A DNA stretch of 64,000 nt from Periconia sp. R9002 (Eukaryota > Ascomycota > Dothideomycetes > Pleosporales > Periconiaceae), in the NCBI GenBank assembly GCA_023627715.1, contig JAMAHW010000092.1:114996-178995 (forward strand), in the 5' to 3' direction. Position 1 is the first letter of the stretch, and each line of letters begins with the position of its first letter. Below the pieces are notes generated by a model. That model was not told the origin of the DNA, did no database searches, and was given only the letters and a program-made list of their open reading frames with translations. The translations under genes were made by a program, and so were the position numbers. Below, piece by piece: positions 35,079 through 46,714 of this stretch.

Positions 35079-36295
35079 ATGGACACTTCTAATGGGGCCG
35101 AAACGCCACAGCCAGCTTCGCCAACTTCTCCCGGCAGAGACAGCGATGGTTCGACCGTTTGCGGTAGCGAATATGAGAAGAAGGATCTGGAGAGCCAGTC
35201 AGTGAAGCCAGTTGATCGGAGTTTGAGCCATTACCTTGGGCTCTCTTCGCCGGCTAACGACAACCTTGACGACATCGCGGAAGAAGACCTGGCGGACTCG
35301 GACTGCGATGAGACACCTGATGTCGAAAAACTGGATTACCAACAAAGTACGTAAAGACAATAAAAAAAACCAACAAGATAAAATATCAAGCGAAATTCGG
35401 GACAAAACTTCGAAGTTTCGTTCTCAAAACCAAATCACTGACACAAAGCAAAAACACACAGTCGATGCCCACCCAAACGGCTATCCCCGCATGGCCGCCT
35501 TCATGAACAGCGACGAAAACTTTCTCATCTGCCGCCAATACGGCGTGCTCCACAATCGCGTCCTCCTCTACCGCCAAGACGAGCTCCGTGAGCTTGAAGC
35601 CGAACTTCTGTCCCTCGACAGGCACTGTCTCCAGAATGACCCTGTGCAGCTCTCATGCCGAGCCCGCGAAGACCGCGCCTCTCCCGAGCGTCGCGAGCTC
35701 ATCAATCGCATCGATGAAAAGCTGCGCGAGTACAACGACATTGTGCAGCGCACACGTGCATTCGCCTCGTTGCAGAAAGCGACGCAGCGGAACTATACCA
35801 GTGTGAGGAATTGGGTGGATAACCAGGGGCCGTTGGAGCAGGAGGAGGCTAGCACGTTTTATAAGGATCGCGATTTTGTGGCCGTTGTAGATGCCAAAGA
35901 GGGTTCTTGGTTTGATGGGCGTGTCGAGACGGCTTTGTCGAAGTTCGGCGGGCCCATGAGCAGAGTGAGCGACTGCGATTGTTCCTTCCCCCTTAGTACA
36001 ATGACTAACGACGCTATTTCAGCGTCTCTTCATCACGAAACGCGACCGCGAAAGCACAGCAAACAAACTCGTGCGGCTGTACTCCAAAGAGCGAATCGAC
36101 ATCTTCTCTCGGCTGATCATCACCTTCCTGGCCGTGGTGCTGCTCATGGCCCCGGTAATCGCGCTGTTCGGCCTGAACAAAAACGGATACATCAAGATCC
36201 TGGTGATATTTCTGTTCACGATGGCGTTTTCCGTGGCGCTAAGTTTATTCACAAAAGCGAAGAGGCATGAGGTGTTTGCTGCTACTGCTGCGTAA
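35079..36295 (+). CDS. DUF6594-family membrane protein
   Basis: Exons 35079-35346, 35462-35964 and 36023-36295 close in phase to 347 residues. The N-terminal ~90 residues are Ser/Asp/Glu-rich. GYPRMAAFMNSDENFLICRQYG and LLYRQDELRELEAEL are the signature of the fungal DUF6594 family. A long helical stretch follows. The C-terminus has three hydrophobic segments (IITFLAVVLLMAPVIALFG, YIKILVIFLFTMAFSVAL and a short end), so it should sit in a membrane with its N-terminus in the cytosol. The function is not known. DUF6594 proteins often occur in fungal NLR/HET-rich loci. It lies downstream of the caspase-like gene on the same strand. Confidence 0.87.
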
Positions 36296-37097
36296 GTGCG
36301 AAGTTCTGTGTATTGTTATCTTATGTAGCGAGATTCTCGCTGCTGGTGTTTCAATAGGCGTCTGTGGTATTGTAACCGACGATGTGTATCTTATGAGGGT
36401 TTGTTGTAATCTACCGGCCGGCGTGCTCGGTGACTGTAATTTTATTCATCTTTCCCCGAGCGTTTACTTCCTCTACTTCGTCGCTTAAATGCCGCTTTGA
36501 ACTGACACCTTTCTTCCAGATACTGCGCGGTCCTTGTCGTATTCCTGGGGAATGTGAATAGCTGAAAGTTCGCTTGTGTTCATGAAGTTATGACTAACGA
36601 ATGCTATGTACTTGCATACTTTATTAGAAGGAAAAAAGCACGCCTGATAATGAGATACATGATATATCCCAATGGAAAACATTCAACTGCTTAGAATTTA
36701 AAAGGATCACGTATATCTAGAAAGTGATGCAAAAAAGATGGAAACATGACACTTGGGTACGGGTGTGTCACCGGGCAATATCACGTCAACACGCTTCTAT
36801 GGTTATCCTCTCCATTGTGGATACGTGTGGAATGCCCATCTTTTGGCTCAAAATACTCCTAGCTGAAATGAATCGAACTACCAAACGTCGTTTTTTCCCG
36901 TACAGAGCTTTTCTGCCACCCTGTGTGCCAAACTTACTTATAAGTGGAAGTCTCCTTTTAAGAGCAAGTGGCTTAAGCCATCAGTATAGTTAGTGTAGTT
37001 ACGCATCTCTGAAAAGTAGACCATTCTTTAACCATCTACCACCTATATCGCAGTAATGAGGATGATGTCATGGAATTATAAATGTCAAGACAGTAAA
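36296..37097. other. Intergenic
   Basis: No gene recognised between the DUF6594 gene and the 3' end of the HET pseudogene. Confidence 0.5.
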
Positions 37098-38898
37098 TTA
37101 ACCTATGATATCTATCCTAACAAAGTGAGACTTGCCATCCTCCTCAGGGAAAATCTGTGTAATTACCCGCTTCTTGCATAATAAAATGGCAAGATTGCGT
37201 TCGCCAAACCTCGGACCAAGTTTTTCTCCATCGAGATAACGATTCTCTATTCCGGAGCTTAGAGAACGTCTGACAACGCCACACCACGTACGAGAATTCT
37301 GCCGAGTACCAAACAGGATTAAATATTCACCACGTTCTTGACAATCGCGGCACTCGTGATTAAGCAACATAACAGCCCCAGTGCATTCAAAAGGCTCGGT
37401 CAGACAAGTGAGTGAATGAATGCCGCCACCCATCTGGATAATGAAAATGCCACCAACGTATGATACTGTTTTCGAGTCTTCGAGCCTGAATCGGGCCGGT
37501 TTCCCTGGTCCACAGATAGAGGTCGGAAGTTGGGAAATGGTCATGGTGGTCCTTGTAAATGATTGCTTAGGCTGAGCAAACGAATAAGCGTGTGAGGTAG
37601 TAGGAAGAATAGGTTTCCTCAAATTTCCCAGTCTATTTGGAATGGACTCGCTTGCTTCCTCGAGCTTCTGATCTTGGGTCAGGTAAAGAGTAACAGAACG
37701 TTTGAAGTCCTGGCTAACGGCCATAACATCTAGACAGATACTTATATTCATCGGAAATCGGGTACGAAGTGATTGGTCATCCTGGAGAAGCGGTATCTGT
37801 AAGCCACTGGATCCGAGGGATCCCTGAGTTGCTCCCGAGTGTGCGGCTGAAGAGTTCTGCGATTCACCATTATAGTCGATAGACAGCGTGGCTGGCCTGA
37901 ACGTAACCGGCTTCAGAGACGAATAAGGCGAATTTGGACTTTCTAGTGTCATTCCCTTGTCATTCAACCAGCTGAAACATCGGGGATCGTCGCAGAACGC
38001 TGCTGGAGACGTGGCAAGGAGGCCATAGTTGTAAGGTTCATGATTTTGCGCCCATATAAATAGTGTCTGATCAGAATTATGGCGCAGGATCTCTTCTTGA
38101 AGTCGAAGAAATGCTTTTTCGTAACCTTCTCCATATATTGGTGGCATGTGGATGTCAAAAAGTCCCATCAGAGAGTAGGCCATGTCTTCTTCTCGAGTAG
38201 TCTGTCTTTTTGAAGCCCACGACATTCTTTGGGCCACGGTGCTGGATAGCGGTGATCTCCACAGGAGTGTATCAAGTGGGATACCTGTAATGTGGGATAC
38301 CTGTAATGTGGGATATATTTAGTGCCAGCGATTTCTTGGATCCGAAGGCCTTCCATCGCCCATTGAAGAATATGACTCGACGTGGCGCAATGAGTTCTTG
38401 CAAGGTCCAACCCCGAGAAAACCACTTGCTATTCTTCAAATTATAGACTGACATAAGATCCTCGAATTCGTTGATCAGTTTCAGTTCCTCTGCATCGTTG
38501 ATTGAATTGGGATTCTTTTGATCATTGGTTAATGAAAGGGCCCTGAACTGTTTGATGGACTCTAAAATATTGCTCGACTCTAGGTCCTCTAAGTAAGCGT
38601 AGCAAACCGACGAGTTAGAATACCAGCTATACATGGAGTTAATGGCCTCGCTGAGTTCGGCTGAGCTTCTTTTGTCTATGCAACAAGTGTCGATCCATAT
38701 CCAATCATATTTATTCGCCGCAGCTCTTTCACAACAGTCCAGTACCTTCTTGTATCCCTTTAATCCGGTGAAGGTTTGGTTCTCCAGATCCTTGAATGTG
38801 ACTTCTTCGCCCCATCTATGCGAAAGAATTGCATATTTTGGGACTTTTCCTTGAGAGAATCATCTCAGCTTGATTGTCCTTGTAGAGAGTAACCACAT
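37098..38898 (-). pseudogene. HET-domain gene with early stop and 16-bp duplication
   Basis: ATG 38898 (MWLLSTRTIKL) starts a HET protein of the same subfamily as the gene at 2200, but codon 13 is TGA (38862-38860). The frame then reads YAILSHRWG, WIWIDTCCIDK, SAELSEAINSMYSWY and SRGWTLQELIAP in good order. At 38281-38312 the 16-bp unit ATACCTGTAATGTGGG (plus text) is present twice in tandem, shifting the frame and ending it at once. Beyond it the protein resumes from 38237 (MSWASKRQTTREEDMAYSLMGLFD, YGEG..KAFLRLQEE) to 37098. With one repeat unit and a sense codon 13 the gene would be about 594 codons. Two independent lesions in otherwise well-preserved sequence indicate recent inactivation. 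Confidence 0.82.
38281..38312. repeat. 16-bp exact tandem duplication inside HET pseudogene
   Basis: Two head-to-tail copies at 38281-38296 and 38297-38312. On the coding strand the extra unit begins with GT and ends with AG, but it is far too short for an intron. Confidence 0.85.
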
Positions 38899-39708
38899 GT
38901 GGTTCGAGAAAATTGGTGATCGGGCTACCAGGCAATGGGACGTTGAGTCGATCTGAAGGATTTCAGAATACTGATTCGACTTAAAGTACAGAAGTGCTTA
39001 GAATCCAGCAAAATACGAGAGAGAAACCCGAATCCTCGGCCACAGTGGGAAACTTGTGTCAGGTGTGATTGGGATGGAGGAATATACAAGGTGGTATAAG
39101 GGTAATGTAAGTGATGGTAGATGGGAGGGAGGGAAGGCAACGAGGGACACGGCTATATTGAAGCAGATTCCGGTCAACATGTATAGAGATGCGTAATCTA
39201 AGCGCTATGCACACTTATCTGGCGATGCAGTGCCTATAGCCAATCACCATAGTCAACGCTGTGGCAAAGCATCAGGTAGTCCGTGTGGCTTGCCGGGCTG
39301 TGCACTATGCATCTTCCTGCTCTTGCTACTTTCGCGTGTCTTTCATATTAAGGAACCATAATTAGCGTTTGTTTCGAATTTTGTCATTATTCCACAACCG
39401 TCACATTAAATTAGAGCAGCCCCCAGCTTTGTACCAGTAAGCCGTGGCCTCGGTGTTGCCGGAATCTTCTGCTTCGACATAACAGGTAGGGTCATTGTGG
39501 TATTTCACTGAATTGTGAGGAGACAAGTTTGACTGTTCTTACACAATGAATAACTAGGCTTGTGGAATCAAGAGTTAAAAGAGTTCCAACCTAGTGTCTT
39601 ACCTGTGATCATCTAACACTACACAACACTTTATTCGTTCCGCATCTCATCAACCATTGTCAAGCTGTAAATTGACTGACAAGATCCGCCGCTTTCGACT
39701 TGGGAATC
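38899..39708. other. Intergenic
   Basis: Contains the upstream region of the HET pseudogene and the promoter of the small membrane protein; no further feature seen. Confidence 0.5.
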
Positions 39709-40140
39709 ATGGTCAATACTTTCCGGCAATACCTCAAAGGCATACTTATTGGAATAGGATGCGCCTTTCTGTTTGCGCCTGCATCCGCAAATGACGAGGA
39801 TATCAATAGGTTCTACTCTGAGGGGATTATGGCCGGGATTGGATACATATTTGCGAGCAATAGATTTCGGCACACCACTATTTCTGAGGCCCTTTCCCTT
39901 TTTGCGTGGTTCTTTGTGATTTACATGTGGGTGCGAGACGAATCTGTCCTAATGCATGCCTGCGTTACCCCTAAACAATGCGATGCATTTAAACTTATGA
40001 GCTTTATACTGGCATGCCTCTCTTTGGTTCTCGAGGGAATGGTGGTGTTCTTCGTAAAAGCGTCTTTGGGGGGCTTTCTCGACCGTCTCGAATTCCTCTT
40101 CGACCTTGTCGATGACCTTTTCAACCCCGACGGGCTATGA
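39709..40140 (+). CDS. Small multi-pass membrane protein, unknown function
   Basis: A single exon of 143 residues from ATG 39709 (MVNTFRQYLKG). Hydrophobic segments are seen at about residues 10-27 (GILIGIGCAFLFAPASA), 63-75 (EALSLFAWFFVIYMW) and 97-115 (LMSFILACLSLVLEGMVVFFV), so three membrane passes are likely. The C-terminus is amphipathic and acidic. No family is recognised. It stands alone between the HET pseudogene and the NLR-like gene. Codon pattern and clean start and stop make it more likely real than not. Confidence 0.55.
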   Translation: MVNTFRQYLKGILIGIGCAFLFAPASANDEDINRFYSEGIMAGIGYIFASNRFRHTTISEALSLFAWFFVIYMWVRDESVLMHACVTPKQCDAFKLMSFILACLSLVLEGMVVFFVKASLGGFLDRLEFLFDLVDDLFNPDGL

Positions 40141-40893
40141 GCACATCACCGTTGTATTCGTATCGTGTGGTTAAATATACGTTACACCGGCTGTATTAGC
40201 GACAAATGAAACAGCAGAGATATGCCTGTAGGGGAAGGAGCTATCCGTCTTCATCCGGACATGGCGAAACCTCGAAAATCTGCGACCCCTATCATCCTTC
40301 GCACTGGAATACATACGCCAACCATGTAGGCTATCAATCAATGAATTTTACCAAGAACTAGAAAGCTACTACGATTATCTGACATTTGTTTGACGTGCCA
40401 TCACAACTCCGATCGTACCAATTTCCTTTGCATTGCCAACCTCCCACTTTCTCTGCGTTAATGTCTCTTTGACTGATATTATTGGTTCATATGACTTATC
40501 GGAAGCACTGGAACCAATTGCGGGCTGTACAGATGAAATCGATGGTTCCAATGGCTTAGGGGTACGGACTGATTGCCCCCTGATTTCCCAAAGTTGTCGT
40601 TATCAGTGAGTGGAACGTGGGGGATCGAACCGCATCCGAAACCTTTCGTATTAGGGAGGTCAATTTTGTTTACTGAAACAAGACGGTGCGGGGTCGACTT
40701 GCTGTGCCGCATCGCAACATAAACGAGGTCGTATCACGTCCAGGGATATGTCCGGAGGCAGAAGGCTGGCCCCCAACCATAATGACCCCTTTATCTAGCC
40801 CACTAGCGGACATCTGCCCTTTTTGAAGCTCTCTTCTTCGTGTAAATATTGTGCGAAACACAGAGTTAGCCATGGTGAGTAGTCCAATGCTCC
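40141..40893. other. Intergenic
   Basis: No gene recognised. A short minus-strand frame with ATG at 40873 (67 codons) has no domain and may be chance. Confidence 0.45.
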
Positions 40894-43800
40894 ATGATAG
40901 CGAATATTGACAGGTCGGCTAGTCCAACTATCTCACAACGCTGGTGGCTGGCCAAGACCCCAAGATCGAGTGCGTGATTCCAATTTTAACTATGCGCTCA
41001 TTTCTCATAAAGCCAGTATCGTTGCAGTTCATGGATTGAATCCAACGAACAAAAGCAACCACGGCCGAAGGACCTGGGCTGTTGGGGAAGATGACAACGA
41101 AAAACTGTGGCTGCGAGATTTTCTCCCTTCTCAACTCCCTGAAGCTCGTATCTTTCTCTTCGGTTATGATTCCAGTGTTATCAATGGCTCCAAAATGCAC
41201 CTTACAGATCATGCGAAGAACCTGCTCAACCGACTGGAAAGCAAGCGGACGGAGGCGCCTGAGAGGCCTATTCTTTTCATCGCTCATAGCTTGGGAGGTC
41301 TAGTAGTCAAACAGGCCATGGTAGAGGCAAAAAATACAGACAACCCAATTCGCTTGGCCACCTATGGCATGATTTTCTTCGCTACTCCCCACAGAGGAGG
41401 GAATAAAGCAACACTCGGGACAATCATCAGCAATATAATCAACATTAGCATGCGAAAACCACCGAGCAAGCTCGTAGAAGCGTTGCAGAAGGATTCCGCG
41501 TACCTGGAACAACTGGACTCCGAATTCCGACACCAGTTAGAGGACTTCTTCTATGTCAATTTCCGTGAACAGAGGCCTTTTGACCCGATTGGAATTGTAA
41601 GCATATCCATGACGTAGGGCACATTGTCAAGTATCTGATACGAACCGAGATTAGATAGTAGATGATCGCTCGGCGCAACTCGGATTGCCATGGAAGCGGG
41701 AAAGATCAATAGCCATTGACCGGGACCATAGGAACATTTGCAAGTTCGCTTCAAAGGACGATGCTGATTACGAACAAATTGAAGACGAGGTTAAGAGAAT
41801 GGTCAAAGATGCAATCAGTGCTGCTGCATTACGAGCAGCGCTCAGGACTCCAAGTCAAGGTCATCGCTCTTCGGTGTCACGCTTTAGTAGCCCCAATCTG
41901 TTTGGGGGTCTCTTCTCCTCTCCAACACTCACTTCCAAGACGACCGACGGCATGAACACAGTGCATTCCAATTCCAGCAGAGTTTTCGGAGGTATTCCTA
42001 CGGGACATGAGATTCACAATTTTGTAGGTCGACAAGACCTTCTCCTGCACCTCATTAACAGACTCACTGCTAGTGATATGCACAATCGCCTAGCCCTGTA
42101 TGGTCTTGGAGGAGTTGGGTGAGTCACACTTTCGATCCAGCATATGCATGTAATTGACAGCTATTCGTGTTAGTAAAACTGCCATCGCACTGAAATGCGC
42201 ATACGAAATCAAGACACACGCTACTGATATATCTGTTCTGTGGATTTCGGCTGATAGTGCCGGCCACCTGCAACAATCGATCATGCAAATTGCACAGGCA
42301 CTGAATATTACCTATTCGGGATCGATTGCCAACGTTCTAGGTTCGATTAGTAGTCATTTGGAGAATAGTGATAATGGACGATGGGTACGTGAAAGTTTTT
42401 ACTCGTTGTGAAACAACACTACTTTGTTTCCTTCTGTTGATATTGGCACATGAAATGTCCAGAATTCACTGAAAAAACCGGCACTAACCTCACGCTATCC
42501 CTCAGGTCCTCATTGTTGATAGCGTCGATGACTTTCAGACAATCAAAATTCCTCAAGTGGAAGGAAAGCTCACATCTTATATTCCTCATTGCTTGCATGG
42601 ATCCGTACTTCTCACTACACGGGATAAAAAAATTGCCACAGAGTTTTCTGATAAGAAAGGAGAAGAAAAAGTGTCCGCCTTGAGCCATGAAGACTCCGTC
42701 GGGTTATTGCATCAGCTCTTGGACAGTGATCATCTTCAAGACGGGACTGGGGTCCACGAGCTGGTCCGCCTTTTGGAATATTTCCCTCAAACCATTGTCC
42801 AGGCTGCGTCCTTCATGCGCAAAAACGACATCAATATCCAAACCTATCTGAAGTCCTTCTCTGAAAATAAGAATGGCAAGCTTGAACTCCTCGGCCACGG
42901 GTTCGAAGATTCAAGCAATAGCAAGGCCATCACAACCCTGTGGACAGTCTCGTTTGAGCAGCTGCGAGAAAAGAATAAGTACGCCGCAGACTTACTTTCT
43001 CTGATGACGTTCCTCCATCCAAGCGAAGTTCCAGAATCAATCCTGCTTGCAATGGATAGCACAAAATCTCCTGCGCAGTTTATTCAAGCATGCGGATCTT
43101 TGAAAGCTCTTTCCTTCGTCTCAGAAAGCCCATTACAGGGGACGACGACACTCGGCTCTAAAATGTTCCATATCCTGCCCATGGTACAAACCGTCATGCA
43201 ACACTGGATTGAGCAACATGACAATGTTGAAAACTGGTGTAGTACCGCATTGCTTGCACTTGCAAAAGTGTTGGAAGCGGCTGAAGGCTCCAAGGACCAA
43301 TGGCAGTCATACGAAATTTGCCTCCCACATGTGCAGGCTGTAAACAAACACATGGTGGATTCCACTGCACATCAAGAACTTCGGGCGACTTTGCTACATC
43401 AAGCCTCTTCATATTTCAGAATTCGCGGAATACTTGGGGCTGCTGAAGAAATGGTACGCGAAGCGATCACCATACGAACTCGACTTCTGGGCTGTGAAAA
43501 TGAAAAAACCTTGGCTAGCGTGCATAATCTAGCACTCGTGCTGTTCGAGCAAAATAGACTCCGCGAAGCTGAAGATATGGAACTCCAGGCGATCGAGACT
43601 TGCAAGACGGCCTTTGGCAGTGAACACACCTATACGATGAGGCACCAAGCTACCCTGGCTCGCATATGGGGAATGCAATGCAAATATCAGGAGGCACTGA
43701 AGTTGCAGCAGAGCATCTTTGAGACCAGCACGACAAGTGATTCCAATTTCTCGAATCCAGAAACGTGGTCCGCGATGAGAGATCTTGCTGTATCATTGTG

Positions 43801-44992
43801 TTATGTGGGCCGAAGAAACGAAGCTAAATCATTGCAGCTGCAAGTTTACAAGGCGCGAAGTGAGAACTTAGGAATGAGCCATCCTGATACTCTCATCATC
43901 ATGTCCGATCTCGCAACCTCATATATAGAAGACTCACAATATGAGGAAGCCAAAGAATTACTGCAGGAAGTGTTACCGAACAGCAGACGCATTCTAGGCG
44001 AGCGGCATCCTAAAACGATCGCAGGATATGAAAATTATCGATTCGTATTGAAGAAGCTGGGAGACAACAAGAGCATGCGTATGCTGGACGAGGTCATCCG
44101 AAGAATGCAACGTGAGGAGCGCATGGACAACTCAAACTTCCAGAAACCGGACTTGAAGCGAGCTGTGTCAGATTCCGTTGTCAACTATGATTATCGCACG
44201 ACACAGATGGAACGCGCATCCAGAAGAAAAAGCAGCGTGGCGTCAACAGAAGCTCAAGGCTTGGGTCTTACCCTTGCCCAAGGCAATGAAATAATTCTAT
44301 ACGAAGCAGACGAAGAAGACGAATCGGAAGAAGAGGAGTCCAGAGAGGAAGAGCAGGAATATGCGACCATCAAAAAAGGCCTCGTTATCCTGACCCGGTG
44401 GGCCGGAACAATACCACTACTCGACTTGGTGTCCGACGCACTTTCAGAGGAGCTCACCACCGCCATCATATCCGCAAACTCCAATGAGGCTCCGTCCTCG
44501 CAATTTGGCACACCATCTCCTGGTTCTGCACTCGAGGGATCCACAGTCGGTAAACCTACTCCTTCGCAGTTCGAGCCTCTGACAAGAATTTCCACCTTCA
44601 ATTCTGACACCAACCTCACCGTTGCATCATCGCCTGAGCAATCTACAAACTATAGCACTAATAGAATTGTTCGAAGTGTACAGAAGAAGGTTGAACGCAA
44701 CGCCAACAAAGAGACGTTAGATTATGTGCGCAAGACAGGCTTGGAGCGCATTCAGGATGCGAAACTCAAATTTGACACGGTAAACTTCAAGGGCGTGAAC
44801 AAAATCAGTTTGAACAAGCCCTGGTCAAGTTCTACGAAGAGTAAGAAATCGAAACCTGGCGAAGATGCGGACGGAAAACTTTTGGAGGCTCCGGAGGAGA
44901 AATTGATGATAGAAGGAAAAGGCGAACAACTCTTGATTGAAGACGCCAAAGATAATGCCTTAGTTGCGGATAATAAAGAAACTGGCGACTAG
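40894..44992 (+). CDS. NLR-like receptor: alpha/beta hydrolase, NB-ARC and TPR domains
   Basis: Exons ending at 41596, then 41655-42118, 42174-42384 and 42506-44992 close in phase to about 1,280 residues. The first ~230 residues are a lipase-like alpha/beta hydrolase: IVAVHGLNP oxyanion strand and AHSLGGLVVKQA nucleophile elbow. NB-ARC follows with P-loop LYGLGGVGKTAIAL (split by the 42119-42173 intron), Walker B VLIVDSVDD and SVLLTTRD. After a helical region come kinesin-light-chain-type TPRs (ASVHNLALVLFEQNRLREAE, DTLIIMSDLATSYIEDSQYEEA). The ~300-residue tail is charged and low-complexity. This is the SesB-like architecture of fungal NLRs, cytosolic sensors of non-self or infection. The start codon is not settled: the frame is open from ~40907 without an ATG, so a small first exon near 40872-40896 is assumed. 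Confidence 0.85.
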
Positions 44993-45916
44993 ACGAGATT
45001 GACATGAAGCACTTGTAGTGTATGTAGGGATGGAATGTTTGTGATGGTCAGGCTAAACAGACGTAGTTGCGGAGGATAATACTGGTTTTTTCTTTTCTTT
45101 CGACAAACTAAAGATGTTTCTATCTCAAACTCAGTGATCAATGACGGTATTGATTGATCCTTGAATGGTTTTTCTAACATTTGAAGTATGATGAGCGTTG
45201 AAAAGTTTTGGGCTGTGGAGTTCAGTCAAGTCCAGCCTTGTCTGATCAGCACGAAGAAGTATGCCAACGTAGTACAAGAACATCGGTGATTTATCCCGCA
45301 CGTACATTGACTGCTGAATGGTAAAAAAAATACGCCCCAATCCGTTTGGAAAAGGGGAAAAGTGGGAGGTATGTCGTGGGTACGATCACGATGGGCTGAT
45401 AGAAACTCCATGGTCTGGCTCTGGAATGCCCTGCAAGGCTACCTAGCCAAATTCTGACTCCATTTAATAGTGGACTGAATCTTTGGCTAAATCATCCTCG
45501 TGCGATCCATAAGAATAGGATCATGGAGACCCAATGGTAACATATCGTAGCGTTTGAATCGCTCCGTCATGACTGCAAGCCTGCCTGCCCACATGACCCA
45601 ATCCAGTAATATAAAGGCAACTCCGAGTGCCGGTATCTCAAGGCTGACAATTAAATTCATCACGCTGCCAAACACCTTTCTTTATATGCATGTCGCCTTT
45701 TTCGATAAGCTCAGCCTCGTACCCCTCTTTTGTTGCTACCAGTAAGATGAATGCCGACCCCCTCTTTCGATGAGCACAGCCTTGTAAGCCTTTTTATTGC
45801 GAACAAGAATATAAGGAGACGATTCTTCTCTTCCTGTGCAGTTGGGGTTGTTCCTCTAGCTGCACTACGACCAAACAAGCTATATACAGTTATCTGCCCA
45901 AGAGCACACCTTTGAT
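44993..45916. other. Intergenic
   Basis: No convincing gene; short frames on both strands only. Confidence 0.5.
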
Positions 45917-46297
45917 ATGGATGAGTCTAATTTGCGCGGCTCGATTCCGGATGTCTATCATTTGCAGGGCTCGGTTCCGGACGACTCTCAATTGGACGAC
46001 CCTCATTTGGACGACTTCAATTTTGGAGGCTTCAATTTCAAAGACCTCGATTCGAAAGACTTCACTTTTGAAGACTATATGGAGTATTTCAGCAGCCTTA
46101 TGCCCTATACAGTATACGTCAAGGATGACGTTGGGGGTTTAGATGTAGATTTTGTGAAAGAGCAACCGCCGATGTGCGCTATTTGGACGCACCCTCGATT
46201 GGCAGGGTCCCCGGTGCCAATTCTAGATAGGTGTTGTGACCTTTGCCACTCTATATTGGGAGCATGCATGAAGACCTTCAGCATTGGACGAGGATGA
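45917..46297 (+). CDS. Asp-rich ORF upstream of HET gene, possibly its severed 5' part
   Basis: A 126-codon ORF from ATG 45917. Residues ~20-55 show loosely repeated Asp/Phe units (LDDPHLDDFNF, KDLDSKDFTFED). The C-terminal part has CCDLCHSI, a Cys pair like those near the N-terminus of many HET proteins, just before the usual linker. The HET domain starts 400 bp downstream in another ORF. It is either a separate small gene or the first part of the HET gene cut off by changes in 46300-46700. I cannot decide; no splice path with good signals was found. Confidence 0.4.
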   Translation: MDESNLRGSIPDVYHLQGSVPDDSQLDDPHLDDFNFGGFNFKDLDSKDFTFEDYMEYFSSLMPYTVYVKDDVGGLDVDFVKEQPPMCAIWTHPRLAGSPVPILDRCCDLCHSILGACMKTFSIGRG

Positions 46298-46356
46298 AGA
46301 TCTAGCAGTTTCTTGGGGAGGACCAAACCATTGCGAGATATGGGTGGGGCAGCGAG

Positions 46357-46574
46357 AGAATCGTATCATCCGGATCGTCGTGGACGTCACCATATGAACG
46401 GACCTCTCGGGTCACCTAGGACCATGACTGTCAGTCTCATATGACGCCCTTGACTTTTGAAATTTTGGTCTTACAAGGTAGTCCGCCTTTTTTGGTTTAT
46501 ACTTTTGGATCTTGTTTTTGTATCGAGGTAGAACCCCTCCGAATAGTTCAACTCAGAATCGTATCATCCGGATC
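46357..46574. repeat. 20-bp exact direct repeat flanking 178 bp
   Basis: AGAATCGTATCATCCGGATC occurs at 46357-46376 and 46555-46574. The intervening segment contains dispersed repeat family A. The arrangement resembles a target-site duplication around an insertion. Confidence 0.7.
46471..46550. repeat. Dispersed repeat family A, copy 1
   Basis: Text with GGTAGTCCGCCTTTTTTGG, GGATCTTGTTTTTGTA and GAGGTAGAACCCCTCC closely matches 57103-57179, in the same orientation. Confidence 0.8.
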
Positions 46575-46714
46575 TTTTCTTCGAGGGGTAAGCAAATCTG
46601 TCCGACTGGCATATAGGGTGTCGAGGGAGACGTTGCTAAAATGACCGTTTAGATTCAGCGTGCCCGTGGGGTATACTTCCAGCACCGTTCGGTGATCTGC
46701 CTCGGGCTTCGAGC

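Noticed and set aside
38281..38312. The 16-bp GT...AG unit as an intron
   Set aside because: Far below the minimum intron length; an exact tandem duplication explains it better.
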